A program made the position numbers and the translations under genes. The notes beneath the pieces were generated by a model, which saw nothing but the letters and a program-made list of their open reading frames with translations, did no database searches and was not told where the DNA came from. Source: Hirsutella rhossiliensis (Eukaryota; Ascomycota; Sordariomycetes; Hypocreales; Ophiocordycipitaceae). From it: DNA of 64,000 bases. Shown here one piece after another: positions 37,561 through 47,901 of this stretch; position 1 is the stretch's first letter; each line of letters starts with the position of its first letter. The stretch covers positions 1,116,001 through 1,180,000 of the forward strand of contig NW_025408667.1 in NCBI RefSeq assembly GCF_020360975.1, written 5' to 3'.

Positions 37561-37962
37561 CTAGGTCCCCTAGCTTTATATAACATAGCTCTACGTTAGC
37601 TACTATACACACACACATAAGACCCTACCTACATTCCACACACACGCATACATATATTAATTTAAAGCTATTGCTAGCGCCGTAATAGACCCTCTTCTCT
37701 CTCCTTAATGCCCCTACGCCGTAAGGCGACTTAAACGAAGCCCACGATGCCTATAACCTTATGCCTAAGCTAATTTAAAGCTTAAAAAGCGTGATGTTTT
37801 GGCACGATAGTGGCTTGAGAAGCTATTAGTAAAGACCCCCCCCTTAATAGTGGTTTTTATACTAATTACTACCTCTAGCACCTCGACGAGCTATGGCTAC
37901 GAATCCGCGATCCTAACGTTATTATAGTCACACGCGGCCGGCCCTGCAATAATAAGCTGCCT
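37561..37962. other. Transition from RIPed to normal composition; no gene
   Basis: CA and TG reappear here, with short CA-rich runs (ACACACACACA near 37,610 and CCACACACACGCA near 37,637). No coding region is seen. Confidence 0.6.
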
Positions 37963-38568
37963 GTGCCGGGTTCCCTCGCAGGAACGGCATCACAACCAGC
38001 GGCGGCAGCAGCAGCAGCGGCAGCAGCGGCAGCAGCGGCAGCGGCGGCGGCGACGACGGTGACGGCATCACAACAGCACCCAATTCGAGTCAGGCCAGCT
38101 CAAGGCGGCTTAACGCAAGCATTCGAAGGCGCCGGGGGCACAACGAAATCGACGAACTTAGCTACAGTCCGCGATCTCTCACAGCGTCACAATAAGGATC
38201 GACCGCCCGAGGAAATACAAGGGGAAGGGGATCAAGAGGAGGACGCGGCAGGAGGGGCGCGCCGCCGGCTTCGTCAGGGCAGCCGGCTTCGTCAGGCGTT
38301 GGAGGGATCGTTGAGTGGGATGCAATTGAGGCGGCGCCGCCGCCGCCGCCCACACAGCCGTAAGGGCCAAGGAGGAGCCGGATCAATTGACGGGCCGATT
38401 GTTGCAATTTCGAGCTTAAGGCCCGGAAATGCGTTATTTGAGCGAATTGAGAGGCATGCGTTATATGGCCTTTATTGCCTCTTGTGTGTGTGTGTGTGTG
38501 TGTGGGCGGGCGGGGGCGCGGGCGTTTGGGCGGTACCGCTACCTGCTATGCGGGCGCGGTATAAATAG
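37963..38568 (+). CDS. Low-complexity open frame, doubtful gene
   Basis: A 201-codon frame opens in a GCN repeat that gives about 18 consecutive alanines (37,990-38,050) and ends in a region made from a TG microsatellite and GGGCGGGC runs. Ala, Gly and Arg dominate, with no recognisable domain. Other frames on both strands are also open here, as expected for GC-rich simple sequence. It lies between the RIPed block and the first clear gene. I consider it probably non-coding. Confidence 0.12.
   Translation: MPGSLAGTASQPAAAAAAAAAAAAAAAAAATTVTASQQHPIRVRPAQGGLTQAFEGAGGTTKSTNLATVRDLSQRHNKDRPPEEIQGEGDQEEDAAGGARRRLRQGSRLRQALEGSLSGMQLRRRRRRRPHSRKGQGGAGSIDGPIVAISSLRPGNALFERIERHALYGLYCLLCVCVCVWAGGGAGVWAVPLPAMRARYK
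38483..38504. repeat. (TG)11 microsatellite
   Basis: Eleven uninterrupted TG units, followed by GGGCGGGCGGGG. Confidence 0.95.
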
Positions 38569-39310
38569 GCGGGGCGGGCTGGTGTTGGTATGTATCTTAA
38601 GAATGGGGCCTTTGTACGAATAGCGATGTGTCTTTGTACAAATAGTAATACTCTAGCAGATTTGCCGTAATTAAGCGGTCGACCTTATCCATCCATGCTC
38701 TGCGGCATAAGAGTCGACGGCGACAACTCGTTTTAACGCAAACACTCTTTTATGCTTCCATGCTGCTTGCCATAAAGCGACCGACCGCCTTGACTTGATG
38801 ATTGTGATACAGTGACAAGCATCATGATGACTGACACTACAGCGGACTACTTGTCGTTGCTCCTGGAGACAACCACTTATGGCTAAGATAAAGACGCAAC
38901 ATAACTCACATCCATATACATGTGTACGCCTAAATATGTAGTGGACTTCGAAGCCGTTCCGTTCGCGCAACCGCCTTGGCAGTAGGTAATGAAAACTCGC
39001 AACTCTATTGCGCTGACTCGCCAAGCATCCTGCTGTCTGTCCAAGGTATGTCCTCGCAATAGCCGCTGCCCGCTGCACAGCTGAAGTATCGGCGTCTACC
39101 CTTTAGTGTTGATGACGTAGAAATCGCATTACATCTTCGTGCTGCGACGGTCGCACCCCCTATTTCTGGGTTCTCACCGCCCCTTTTTCTGGGCCATCGC
39201 CGCTCCTCTCTTGTCTAGACCAAAGGCCGATGGTTATCTGGAAAGTCTGATGATTGCAAAGTGTTGCGATTTCGTGCTCCTTCTACGTCGCCCCCGCCAG
39301 CAGGTTCGGC
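38569..39310. other. Gene-free stretch
   Basis: No supported gene. A TATA-like TATAAATA (38560-38567) in a GC-rich setting lies at its left edge, but I find no convincing coding sequence downstream of it. A 135-codon minus-strand frame (39,078-38,671) has no protein-like features. Confidence 0.5.
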
Positions 39311-39318
39311 TATATAAA
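39311..39318 (+). promoter_or_regulatory. TATA box of the BYS1-like gene
   Basis: TATATAAA, 126 bp upstream of the ATG at 39444. Downstream is a C-rich leader typical of highly expressed fungal genes. Confidence 0.6.
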
Positions 39319-39443
39319 GGCCTCCATCCCTCCGTCATGTTTCCGCAGTCGTCCTCCATCCTGCCCAGTTTATCGACGCAAGAAGCAACTCGCCACAATA
39401 GCTACATCATCTCCAACCCCAACCCACTCCAAGCTCGTCCAAA

Positions 39444-39953
39444 ATGCTCGCAAACATCAGCATCCTGTCCGTCAGCGCCGCTCTGGCCTCCCTAGCCTCC
39501 GCCGGCCGGGTCATCGTGGCGAACAACTGTGACTACGAAGTGAGTGTCTGGGCCGTGGGCCAAGTACAATCCCCCGTCACCCACGTCGGACACGGCGAAA
39601 GCTTCTCCGAAGAGCTTCACCGAGACCCTGTGTCTGGAGGAAGAGACATCAAAATCGCCCGCAAGCCACACCCAGGGAACACAAACCCATTGAGCGGGGC
39701 GCATCTGCAGTTGGCCTACAACGTTTCCCCTGATGGAAATCGTCCATTGGACACAGACTCGGGAAGTCTCAACTACGATCTCAATGCCATCTTCAATACC
39801 CCCTTTCCAAACTCGAGGGTGACCCTGAAGTCGACCGGGTGCCCTCACATTCTCTGGGAGACGGGCGTCAAGCCACAAAATTCTGGCGGTCAGGCTTGCA
39901 AGGGGATAGGCCATGACCTGACCTTGACACTGTGCGCGCCTGCCGAGTCATAG
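39444..39953 (+). CDS. Secreted BYS1-domain (thaumatin-like) protein
   Basis: This 169-residue, single-exon protein has an N-terminal signal peptide (hydrophobic residues 4-18, probable cleavage near ASA-G at 20/21). The mature part shows the BYS1 pattern: IVANNCDYEVSVWAVG at the start, a PVSGG segment (residues about 63-67), YDLNAIFNTPF in the middle and DLTLTLC at the end. Four cysteines (29, 133, 152 and 164) could form two disulfides. BYS1 proteins are small secreted proteins of Pezizomycotina, first known from Blastomyces yeast phase; several are antigens or candidate effectors, but no enzymatic role is established. A TATA box precedes the gene. It is the first clear gene beside the RIPed compartment, a setting common for rapidly evolving secreted proteins. 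Confidence 0.88.
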   Translation: MLANISILSVSAALASLASAGRVIVANNCDYEVSVWAVGQVQSPVTHVGHGESFSEELHRDPVSGGRDIKIARKPHPGNTNPLSGAHLQLAYNVSPDGNRPLDTDSGSLNYDLNAIFNTPFPNSRVTLKSTGCPHILWETGVKPQNSGGQACKGIGHDLTLTLCAPAES

Positions 39954-41115
39954 CGAAATTCTAGGCAGTGACGAGCATACCAAGGGAACAGCAGTTGGGA
40001 ATGGCTCGCGTAATGAGACGCTGGATGATTACTAGGCTATAACCTAACGGAATTGTCCCATATGCTCTCGAGAAAGGAGGAAGAGTGTTCGACCAAGCAG
40101 GCCTGAGATTAATAAAGACTCCTGTCATGACAAGTCTTAACATGTAGTACCGATCAATAAGCGCAAGCCTTATTTTCTTCCAATGTTTGATAAGCCACCT
40201 TCGGGCCATAACTCGGAACTCAGGGACAATTAATCTGTGCTTTCAAGTTGACCCCAGGTTTATACATGGGACTGTGGCGTAAGATGGCAAGAGAGCGGAG
40301 CTAGAACTGCATCCTGCCTCTCAGCTAAGCTTTGCCGCTTCTTCACCGAACAATAACTTCAGCTGTTTCATGTCACTGCTTCCGATACCAAAATCTCTTT
40401 AGATAGTGACCTGTCGGCGTTACGCCGGAACACGAATCCGAGAATTGCGCCAACCCTCTGGGCCGCTTCAGCCAAATCCTGTATTTGTGTCTTGCAGCAG
40501 CCGCTTACATGTGTAGTCATGCCAGCGGTCGGGCGTCATGAGCCCGGTGATTCAGGAGAGGATATCCAAATCCACCGGGAAAGGCATAACCCCTGCCAGA
40601 GACCAGTCGACGATGCCTATAACTTTGGATTGTTCTCTTAGACTAGAATATTCGTTCCTGAGAATTCACTATGCGTGAGGACTTATAGGTGGTCTTGACT
40701 GAAGAGCGAGGGACGGCTCTCTATGAGCTTGGACAACATCAAGTTCGATAGGATGGGCTATCCGGGCGGAGTCTTCTAAGAATTCCTTATTGCTATATTG
40801 CCTAGTTTTAACGGTCGATCGACTATGGACTGGACCAGCATTGGCGGAAGTACCTTGAAGGTGTAAGCAATATGGTCTCTAAATGGCCCTCGAACCTATA
40901 TAGAGTTTACCAAGCGAGGCGCTTGACAAAGAATCTATGCCTGGCATCATCATCTAGAATCATTTTAGCCTAAAAATGCAAGACTTAAATGCACTATGAG
41001 CCTTGCAATTATGGCATGGAGTACATTAATAGCGGCTGATCGGCCCCTCTATGCTCTATGTTCCCGTGACAAGTCGACTGCGACGCCGGGTCACCGTGGA
41101 TTTCCCTGGCCAACT
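39954..41115. other. Gene-free stretch
   Basis: No supported gene, tRNA or repeat. Open frames here are short and without domain signals. Confidence 0.5.
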
Positions 41116-41335
41116 TCACCACCTCCTCGTCAAGCATACCCCCCTGATCTCAAAAGGATACAACGAAGTCTTGTTGTGGCCGGGGTACCAAATGCAGACA
41201 ACGGTGTAGCTCAACGAGCCCGGGCTGTTCACGGGGCTGGCCGTCGACGCACAAGAAACGGAGTGCGCAAGTTCGTCACATTGTGTCCCGGACGGCAATT
41301 TGCGGCCATCAAAGAAGTGGTCGGTGGCCTGCTGG
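41116..41335 (+). pseudogene. Probable cytochrome P450 relic (heme-binding region)
   Basis: At about 41,275-41,310 the plus strand encodes FVTLCPGRQFAAIKEVVGG, which resembles the P450 heme-ligand loop (the usual FGGG..LCPGR.FA, where Cys binds heme) but lacks the glycine-rich FGGG start. About 130 bp upstream, in another frame, is LISKGYNEVLLWPGYQMQT, which resembles the strand and K' region that precedes the heme loop in P450s. The two pieces are out of frame and separated by a stop, so this looks like a decayed fragment of a P450 gene. No upstream two-thirds of a P450 can be seen. The longer open frame around it (40,996-41,721) is otherwise not protein-like. Confidence 0.4.
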
Positions 41336-43647
41336 GCCCAAGATATCTGAGCCATTATCAAAAGTGTAGTTGTCTTGGTCGTGGTTTTCAAGCTTTCAAC
41401 CAACACGCAAATATGCCATTCAACAGCCAGCATGCATTGAGTCAGGCGGCAGCCCCTCACTTCAATCATCTTTTATGGAACAACGGACTGGATTTTGAGG
41501 CTGAGTTTCCTCACCGGGATAGGTCGACGGCCACCAAGGACTCTGCAGACTCCCAGGACGTGCACGTCTCACTGCTCCTCAGAACCCTCTACGAGTTTGT
41601 GCTATCACCGATTTACAGCTCCAGTAGCCTTCCCCAGTCCGATGGCGGAATAATAGACCCGAGGAAGAATGGAAGGGCAATGAAGCAGTGGGCCAGGGAA
41701 ACGGGCAAGAGGGTGACATAAGTTGCTGACGAAAACCTCTCGTTTCCCTAACCTTTCTACAGCCTCTGCCACTTCCATTACCACCTCTGACGCCCTATTC
41801 CTGTTATATTACGCCCCATAGCTGTTATAGGCGCAGCCCGTGGCGGCTCTCCTGTCTATTCTATTACCTTGCGACACTTGAGGTACATGTAGGTATGGGC
41901 TAAGGGCAATTAGTGGATTTCTTGTCTTCTCTCTTATTTCAGGCGGAAGGCACTTCGTGCTTTGTATATCTCCATCGTCACCACAGACACGTCATTCGTC
42001 GCTAGTCTTTACACGTCGTGGATGACGCAATGCTGTAACATAATTTCAGCCATGACCTCCGTGATTGGTACCATGATTGGAAGGCGCTCCCCGTGCAAAA
42101 CAAGCAACGTCAGATGATGCCATTAGCTAGGTATGCAATCTTTGATGGTTCCTCTCCTGCTAGTTTGAGAAATGGGCCTGGCCTTGTACGGTTGTAGCTC
42201 TGTTGGAGGCTTTCTCTTGTGAAAACGCGCACCAAGTAACCCAATTGCGCCAACGATGTCATCCATTGACCGTACCGATTGCCCTTTCAGTCCTGTAGAG
42301 AACCAGGTGTAGAGGCTCACCATCTGGGCATATCTTCATTACCGTCCTCTTCTTGAGCCGAACTTCTGTGCGGTCGAAAGCATTTTGTCACGTCACCTTC
42401 ATGTCCTCGATGGCGACAGAGACATTCGCGCCTTGCTTTCAGAAGGCTACTAATGCCACAGGGGGCCAAGGCAGGACTCGACAGCAAACAGTCAAGAAAA
42501 GGCTCGTATCTGACGTGGCGCTAGGGTCACAGCCGAAGTGACACGAAGCAGCAGTAGTTGAGAGATTCTCCACCAACCAATGTTACGGGCAAAAAGGTGT
42601 CTTGCTGAAATCGGATGCCCATGCCTTTCACTCCATGTCGAGTCTTGGGCAGCCTCAAGCGGGTCAAGAGCCGATTCTGATGCTGATTCCATGGGCAACG
42701 AATGGGAGGAAGATGCAGACCATGTGGCGTTTCGCCTACAAGCTAGCCAGCAGTGGAATCGCCGGCTGCAAGCCTGTTATTCGTGGAACTGGAAGACGAG
42801 GTGCATGGAAGCGTCGTCGTTCTGCTGACGTTTGGCGAGATGCCGGCGGCTTTTCGGGCCGGCCGCGGATGCTCCCAGGTCACATGATTGATGACGATGG
42901 CCACAGTCGAGCAAAGCTGACGGCGTCTGTTCATCCATCAATCGCTGTAGTGATGCACGAGACGTCGAGCATTGCGGGGAACGACTTGCCATTGGCGGAG
43001 AATTTCGGCGACATTTTAACTAAGCCCTGCATTATGGGGGGCCCCGCCCAGCAGACCTTGCAGCTCCTCCAAAATCTCTGGAATCGAGGTGCTGAGCGCT
43101 GACCTACTGTGGCAGCCCAAATTGATTCACTACTTCGGCCTCGTTCAGTCTATGCCGGGCTCGAGACGGCAGCTCGGCTTGTCGCTCCCTCCGAGGCCGC
43201 CGCAGAGCTATACGTCAGCCCAACCCGTCTTTTCCACTGCTATGTCTGAGGCTTTCCCTCGACCCGTCTCACCGACGTCCGTCCGCCTCATCGTCTTCGT
43301 GGGTTCGGCGCCAGCATCTTTGCATTCGTGCAGGCAGACCCCAAGACCGAGGCTTGGCCGCTAACAGACAAAGGAAAGGGAGAAATAGCTCGCCTGTTAG
43401 TGGCTCAGCCACGACTTGGTCGGCATCTTCCTTGACCCCCATCAACAAGACACAAACGCCCAGCAGTCGGCCGCCCTGAGACTGAGCGTGACCGACGGAC
43501 TCATTTCGCATTTCCTTCCACTGGCTCACCCCATCAACGACAGTTCCGAGGCCTTTGTATGAGTCTACAGCAACCTCTTCCACGGCCCAGTGTTGCCGGC
43601 ACCCAGCCATTGGTTGATCAAACCAACTGGCACCGTTGAGTCGCGTC
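41336..43647. other. 2.3-kb stretch without a supported gene
   Basis: Several open frames of 60-166 codons overlap on both strands (longest 42,602-43,102 plus and 43,745-43,269 minus), but none has a recognisable domain, signal peptide or consistent intron structure. The last 500 bp are presumably the promoter and leader of the QUTR-like gene. A plus-strand patch at about 43,305-43,420 (ASIFAFVQADPKTEAWPLTD) reads protein-like and could be a missed upstream exon. Confidence 0.4.
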
Positions 43648-45918
43648 ATGGCTGCGGTCAAAGAGCTGCTGGCGAGCCCATCACCCAGCCCCTCGCCAGC
43701 CAGAGACCCCAAAGGCGACACAGACGTCAACGACATGGACGCCAACAGCAGACTCCGTCAAAGCCCCGTCATGCTTCATGAGATATCTCCTCGCGGCACC
43801 CCCGAGGAGGGGGACACAAGGATCCTGGCTATTGTCTATGAACAGAGCCAAGAGCACATGGTTACCATGTTCGCCGAGGTTTTGGGCAAGCCTTTCAGGT
43901 TAAAGGACGGCTTCCAACACGTGACGCCAGGTGAGCGTGGATGCATCATCGGCATCCCGGCTGAGAAAGCAAAGGCCGACGTCGAAGCGAGGCATCACAA
44001 GCTCGTCGTCGCTGTCTACGCTCGCTGTATCGATTTGGAGGTGCCGCCAGATCCCACGCTATCCGACCATTGTGACTACGAATTCCTGTACACCGACTCG
44101 CCGTTTCTCCGGCGTTATCTCGCACGCTTCGTCTCCCTCACCCTAGGGCAGCTCAGCCATCACGAGGAGCTCATGGCAAAGCCACGGACGTACTTTATCT
44201 CTACAACCTTTCCGGATGTCCGACCTGCGTTGCCCGATCTTGACATCCTCACCGTGGGCTCCGATGCGGTCGAGATCCGGGTCGATCTCCTTCGAGAGTC
44301 CATCGGCGATGGCGTCTTTGCCAAAATCCCCAGCCTGCGCTATGTCGGCGAGCAGGTGATGCTGCTGCGGCAGCGCACGGAGCTTCCTATCATCTTCACA
44401 ACGAGATGCACCAACGAGAATGGCAAGTTTCCCATGGACGACCCTGACCTGTATCACCGATACCTCTACAAGGCCATTCAGTGGGGCGTCGAGTACATCG
44501 ACGTCGAGCTATGGCTGCCCGAAGCCATCAGACGGGACCTGTACGCGAGGCGTGGACATTCGCGCATCATGTCGGCGTTCCATGACTTTTCAGGGACATT
44601 CCGCTGGCCTTCGCAGTACGCGCAAGAGGTGTTTCAGCGCTCGTGCCCGTACGCCGACTTGGTCAAGATGATTTCCATTATCAACGAGCCTAGCGAGAAC
44701 CTGGAGCTTGAGCATTTCCGGTCCCAAATCCGCTTCGAGTTTCCCAATGCGCCGCCGTTCTCGGGAGTAAACATGAGAGAGGTGGGCCAAATTTCGCGCA
44801 CTCTCAACAAGGTTTTCACCCCCATCACTCATCCGCTGCTACCCATCGTCGCGGCCCCCGGCCAGATGAGCACAGCCGAGATCCACGGCGCCTTGGCCAT
44901 GCTCGGCCAGCTGCCCAAGAAGAACATTTACGGGATTAGCAGCTCGGCTTTCCGCAGTGCCGTTCCACAGGCGCCCTTCTACGTAAAGTGCTTCAACGAG
45001 CTTGGGCTGCCTCATCACTTTGCCGTGGTCGAGCGACAGCCCGACGACTATGCAGGCACGGAAGCCTTGTGCAACCAGAGGGACTTTGGCGGTGCCTCTC
45101 TAGACCCTGGTGTGGCCCATCAGACACTCACGACGCACAGCGAATTCTTCGCAAGCCTCAACGATAGCCGTGGCCCGACCTTGACCGAAGCCGCCCGGGC
45201 CATTGGCATCGTGGATACCATTGTAGTCGACACAAAACCATCCGCATCAACGGCGCCTCTCTCAATGATACCCCGCCTGCCGCATCTCAAGGACGAACCG
45301 TCATCGCCACCACATCAGTCGGGCCTGAGCTCGAATGCGTCTCTCATCTTTGACAATGCCGGCTGGAGAGGCATCATGCACACTCTGATCCGCGATCTAG
45401 CCCCGTCGGCGTACTTTGGACGGTCCGCGGTGGTGGTGGCGTCAACTTGCGACGATGCGGCACCCACATTCTACGCGCTCAAGGCGCTTAAAATTGCAAA
45501 GATCTACACCGTCGGCTTCCGGACGCCGCCGGCGCTGGCCCGTAGCGCGCCGCCGATCGAGCAGTTTATCAGCATGGAGTCGCTCCAGCGCGCTCGGTCC
45601 GTGGCCGATGACAGGGCTCCTTTCGTCATCGTGTCGGCACTCGGGCCTGAGAAGAGCAATCTTGTCAGCATGCTTGTGCGGGTCTTTGGCGCGACGGGGC
45701 CGCGGAACGGATCGAGCACGAAGGTCTTCTTGAATCTCGCCGATGTGGCCGCGCAGAGCACGAGCGACCCGAGCGAGACGGCCGAGAGGAGCGGTTTTGC
45801 GGCGTACGATGCGGCGGACGTGGCGGCGTTTTCGACGGTGGAGAGCCTGCGGTTGCTTGTTGGGCAGAATGTGCCCTACAACTTCGTGAGGCTGGCGAGC
45901 GGAAGGAATCCCTTCTGA
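43648..45918 (+). CDS. QUTR-family quinate repressor-like protein (AROM-derived)
   Basis: This 756-residue protein resembles fungal quinate repressors (QUTR of Aspergillus, QA-1S of Neurospora), which derive from the last three AROM domains and hold the quinate-catabolic activator inactive. Residues about 45-170 align in outline with the shikimate-kinase domain, but the P-loop is absent (VYEQSQEHM where GxxGxGKS is expected). Residues about 175-400 are type I 3-dehydroquinase-like and keep both catalytic positions: His312 in FHDFSGTF and the Schiff-base Lys340 in ADLVKMI. From about 425 to the end is shikimate-dehydrogenase-like ([17 protein letters not shown], then [11 protein letters not shown]) with degenerate substrate and cofactor motifs. 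It is shorter than the roughly 900 residues of classical QUTR. The start is the first in-frame ATG; no introns are needed. No quinate enzymes are adjacent, so the target pathway is unproven. Confidence 0.85.
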   Translation: MAAVKELLASPSPSPSPARDPKGDTDVNDMDANSRLRQSPVMLHEISPRGTPEEGDTRILAIVYEQSQEHMVTMFAEVLGKPFRLKDGFQHVTPGERGCIIGIPAEKAKADVEARHHKLVVAVYARCIDLEVPPDPTLSDHCDYEFLYTDSPFLRRYLARFVSLTLGQLSHHEELMAKPRTYFISTTFPDVRPALPDLDILTVGSDAVEIRVDLLRESIGDGVFAKIPSLRYVGEQVMLLRQRTELPIIFTTRCTNENGKFPMDDPDLYHRYLYKAIQWGVEYIDVELWLPEAIRRDLYARRGHSRIMSAFHDFSGTFRWPSQYAQEVFQRSCPYADLVKMISIINEPSENLELEHFRSQIRFEFPNAPPFSGVNMREVGQISRTLNKVFTPITHPLLPIVAAPGQMSTAEIHGALAMLGQLPKKNIYGISSSAFRSAVPQAPFYVKCFNELGLPHHFAVVERQPDDYAGTEALCNQRDFGGASLDPGVAHQTLTTHSEFFASLNDSRGPTLTEAARAIGIVDTIVVDTKPSASTAPLSMIPRLPHLKDEPSSPPHQSGLSSNASLIFDNAGWRGIMHTLIRDLAPSAYFGRSAVVVASTCDDAAPTFYALKALKIAKIYTVGFRTPPALARSAPPIEQFISMESLQRARSVADDRAPFVIVSALGPEKSNLVSMLVRVFGATGPRNGSSTKVFLNLADVAAQSTSDPSETAERSGFAAYDAADVAAFSTVESLRLLVGQNVPYNFVRLASGRNPF

Positions 45919-47901
45919 GGGCGGGGAGAGTACATTGAAAATCAAACAGGGCTTCACACCGCCGGGACAAGGAATGCTTCGAAAGGAGACGGCAGAAACG
46001 CTTCTGTTGAAATGAAACGATGCCAACGTCCAAGGCGGACTGACGATGCAAGAACCAAGTGCTCTATTCACGGACTGTCTTCGGTATCGGCCTTGGTTCA
46101 TGGCCCCAAATGGCAGGGGAGGGGCAGAAGGCGGCCCAAGGTGGGAACCGCGGAATATTTCCACACGGAGTGCCCAATTTACGAACGTGACGGTTGTGAG
46201 GGAGGGAGTTATACAAGCACTTGGTGCGATGGCAGCGACCAGCGTGTTACAGGGATGGTACAGACACTTGCCAGTTACCGACTGTTGGTCTCTGCCTTTG
46301 TACGTACCGAAACTGACAGTGAATATGGTTTGAAGTCATGCTTGCCGCAGATGCCGTTTGATGGGTACCGCGGATCTGGTAAACGTGGAGCCACCACGGT
46401 GGCGTACAAGATGGAAACGACCAGGCCGGCAGATGGGCGTGTTGGCTCGCAGTGCTTGCCAGACCGGGAGATGCAACACGTGTGTGTAGGTTGATGACCC
46501 CGGCAATGGTTGTACCCGACTATACCTCGGTCCTTGTTTATTAAGTTGCCGAGTTCCGCTCTGGCCCTTGGCATGCACAGATGGATGATGGCCAAGGCTG
46601 AAGCATTGTGCGGGGCTGAGGTAAGCCAATCACATCAGTCGAGGCCAAGCCGCGTCTTGAAGTCTCAGCCCTACTGCGTGGGCTGTTGAAGAAAGCTCTG
46701 CTCATGACTACGGTACTCCACAAGGACACAACCATGTCTACCCTCTCATTCTGCCCGTGTCTCCACAAACACACAACAATACACAGATGGAAGCGCCTCG
46801 AAGCCCAAGGGTGCAAGCGTACTAAAAATGGCAGCATATATGTACTGTGCCTCGTTCTATTATTACGTTTCGCACGTGGCCCATTCCATGGCAAAGTTTA
46901 CCCATTCCCGACCCCCTGCTCCCCTGCTCTGCTCTAGCTTTTAGTCTTTGCGCTGGGCAAGGAGTGCCCTCAGACTCAGTACCACGACAGCAGTATGCTG
47001 GGGGGTCCTCGAGGCGAGAAGCCCATAGCGAGTCGGACTGGGCTGCAAGGGTCAGTCCTATTTCGCCTCGCGGGTGATGGCGGGCCGCGCAGTAAGACGG
47101 GTCGGGTCGGGTCCGTGTCTCTCCTTGCGTTGGGGTTCGCACGCCAGTAGCCGGTTCGCACCGACTGTAGCCCCGTCGGTATTACTCATGGATATATAGA
47201 TATACAGGATCTCCGTGGGTATCGGGCGTGCTTCCGCGGTGGGTTGCCGGGCCCCCACTCGCATACGTTGACAAGAGCGGGATGGGATGTCGAGGCAGAT
47301 GAGAGGTGCAGATCGTGCCAAGTAATTAGGTACCTAGGTACAGCTTTCAGCGCACATACAGACCTAAGTAGCTCCTACCTACCTGTATGTGCAGTGCCTA
47401 CCTAAGTAAGTACAGTACGAGACAGGGCCTGCCTACGTACCTACTTACTTGTACGTCTGTACGTAGGCCTAGCAGGGGCGGTGGTGTGGCCTGAAGTCAC
47501 GATGGCTGCACCCCCAACCATGATTGATTCCGACTGGCTGGCTTCCCTCTGCACAGAATGTTCTTCTCTGCCCGAGCAAGGGTCGTCTTCTTCATCCGCC
47601 GCCAACGACTCTTGGTTTGCAAATCGCACACCCCCTCCCCCGCCAGGTGCTGCAGGCATCGCGCACGTGGGCGACAAAGGCACTGTACGGAGCAAAATTA
47701 CAATCAATCGTTCCCGAACAGCGAATCCCTTGCTTGGCCCCCTCTCTCTCCCGCCGCGGGGCACGGCAGGGTAAAGACGGCGGACCATCGCCTCGACGAC
47801 TACCGATACGCCATTCAACCTTCAACCGCTAGCAAAGTCGACGGCCCGGGAGACTCACAGGCCCGCGGCCCACGACGACCAAAGCACAGGGAGAGGATGA
47901 A
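45919..47901. other. 2-kb intergenic region upstream of the Zn2Cys6 gene
   Basis: No supported gene. It contains a cluster of CCTACCTA/TAGGTA-type words at 47,320-47,472 and a C/T-rich stretch before the Zn2Cys6 start. Short open frames on both strands are not protein-like. Confidence 0.5.
47320..47472. repeat. Cluster of TACCTA/TAGGTA and GTAC words
   Basis: About 150 bp made largely of variants of TACCTAGGTA, CCTACCTA, AAGTAAGTAC and GTACGTAGGC, on both strands. Similar words recur at 57,671-57,735. This is frequent low-complexity intergenic DNA in Sordariomycetes; a regulatory role is not shown. Confidence 0.6.

Noticed and set aside
37963..38568. A real alanine-rich protein gene
   Set aside because: The frame is built from GCN, TG and GGGCGGGC simple sequence and is open in several frames on both strands. 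Kept only as a low-confidence entry.
40996..41721. 241-codon frame as an intact gene
   Set aside because: Apart from the P450-like heme motif it has no protein-like features, and the P450-like upstream piece is in another frame. Better read as a relic.
42602..43102. 166-codon plus-strand frame
   Set aside because: No recognisable domain, competing open frames on the opposite strand, and no intron structure linking it to a neighbour.
43636..43647. Start of the QUTR-like protein four codons upstream, at TTG
   Set aside because: A TTG start is not expected in a fungal nuclear gene. The first in-frame ATG is 43648.
45442..46164. 240-codon minus-strand frame
   Set aside because: Mostly antisense to the end of the QUTR-like gene; no domain.
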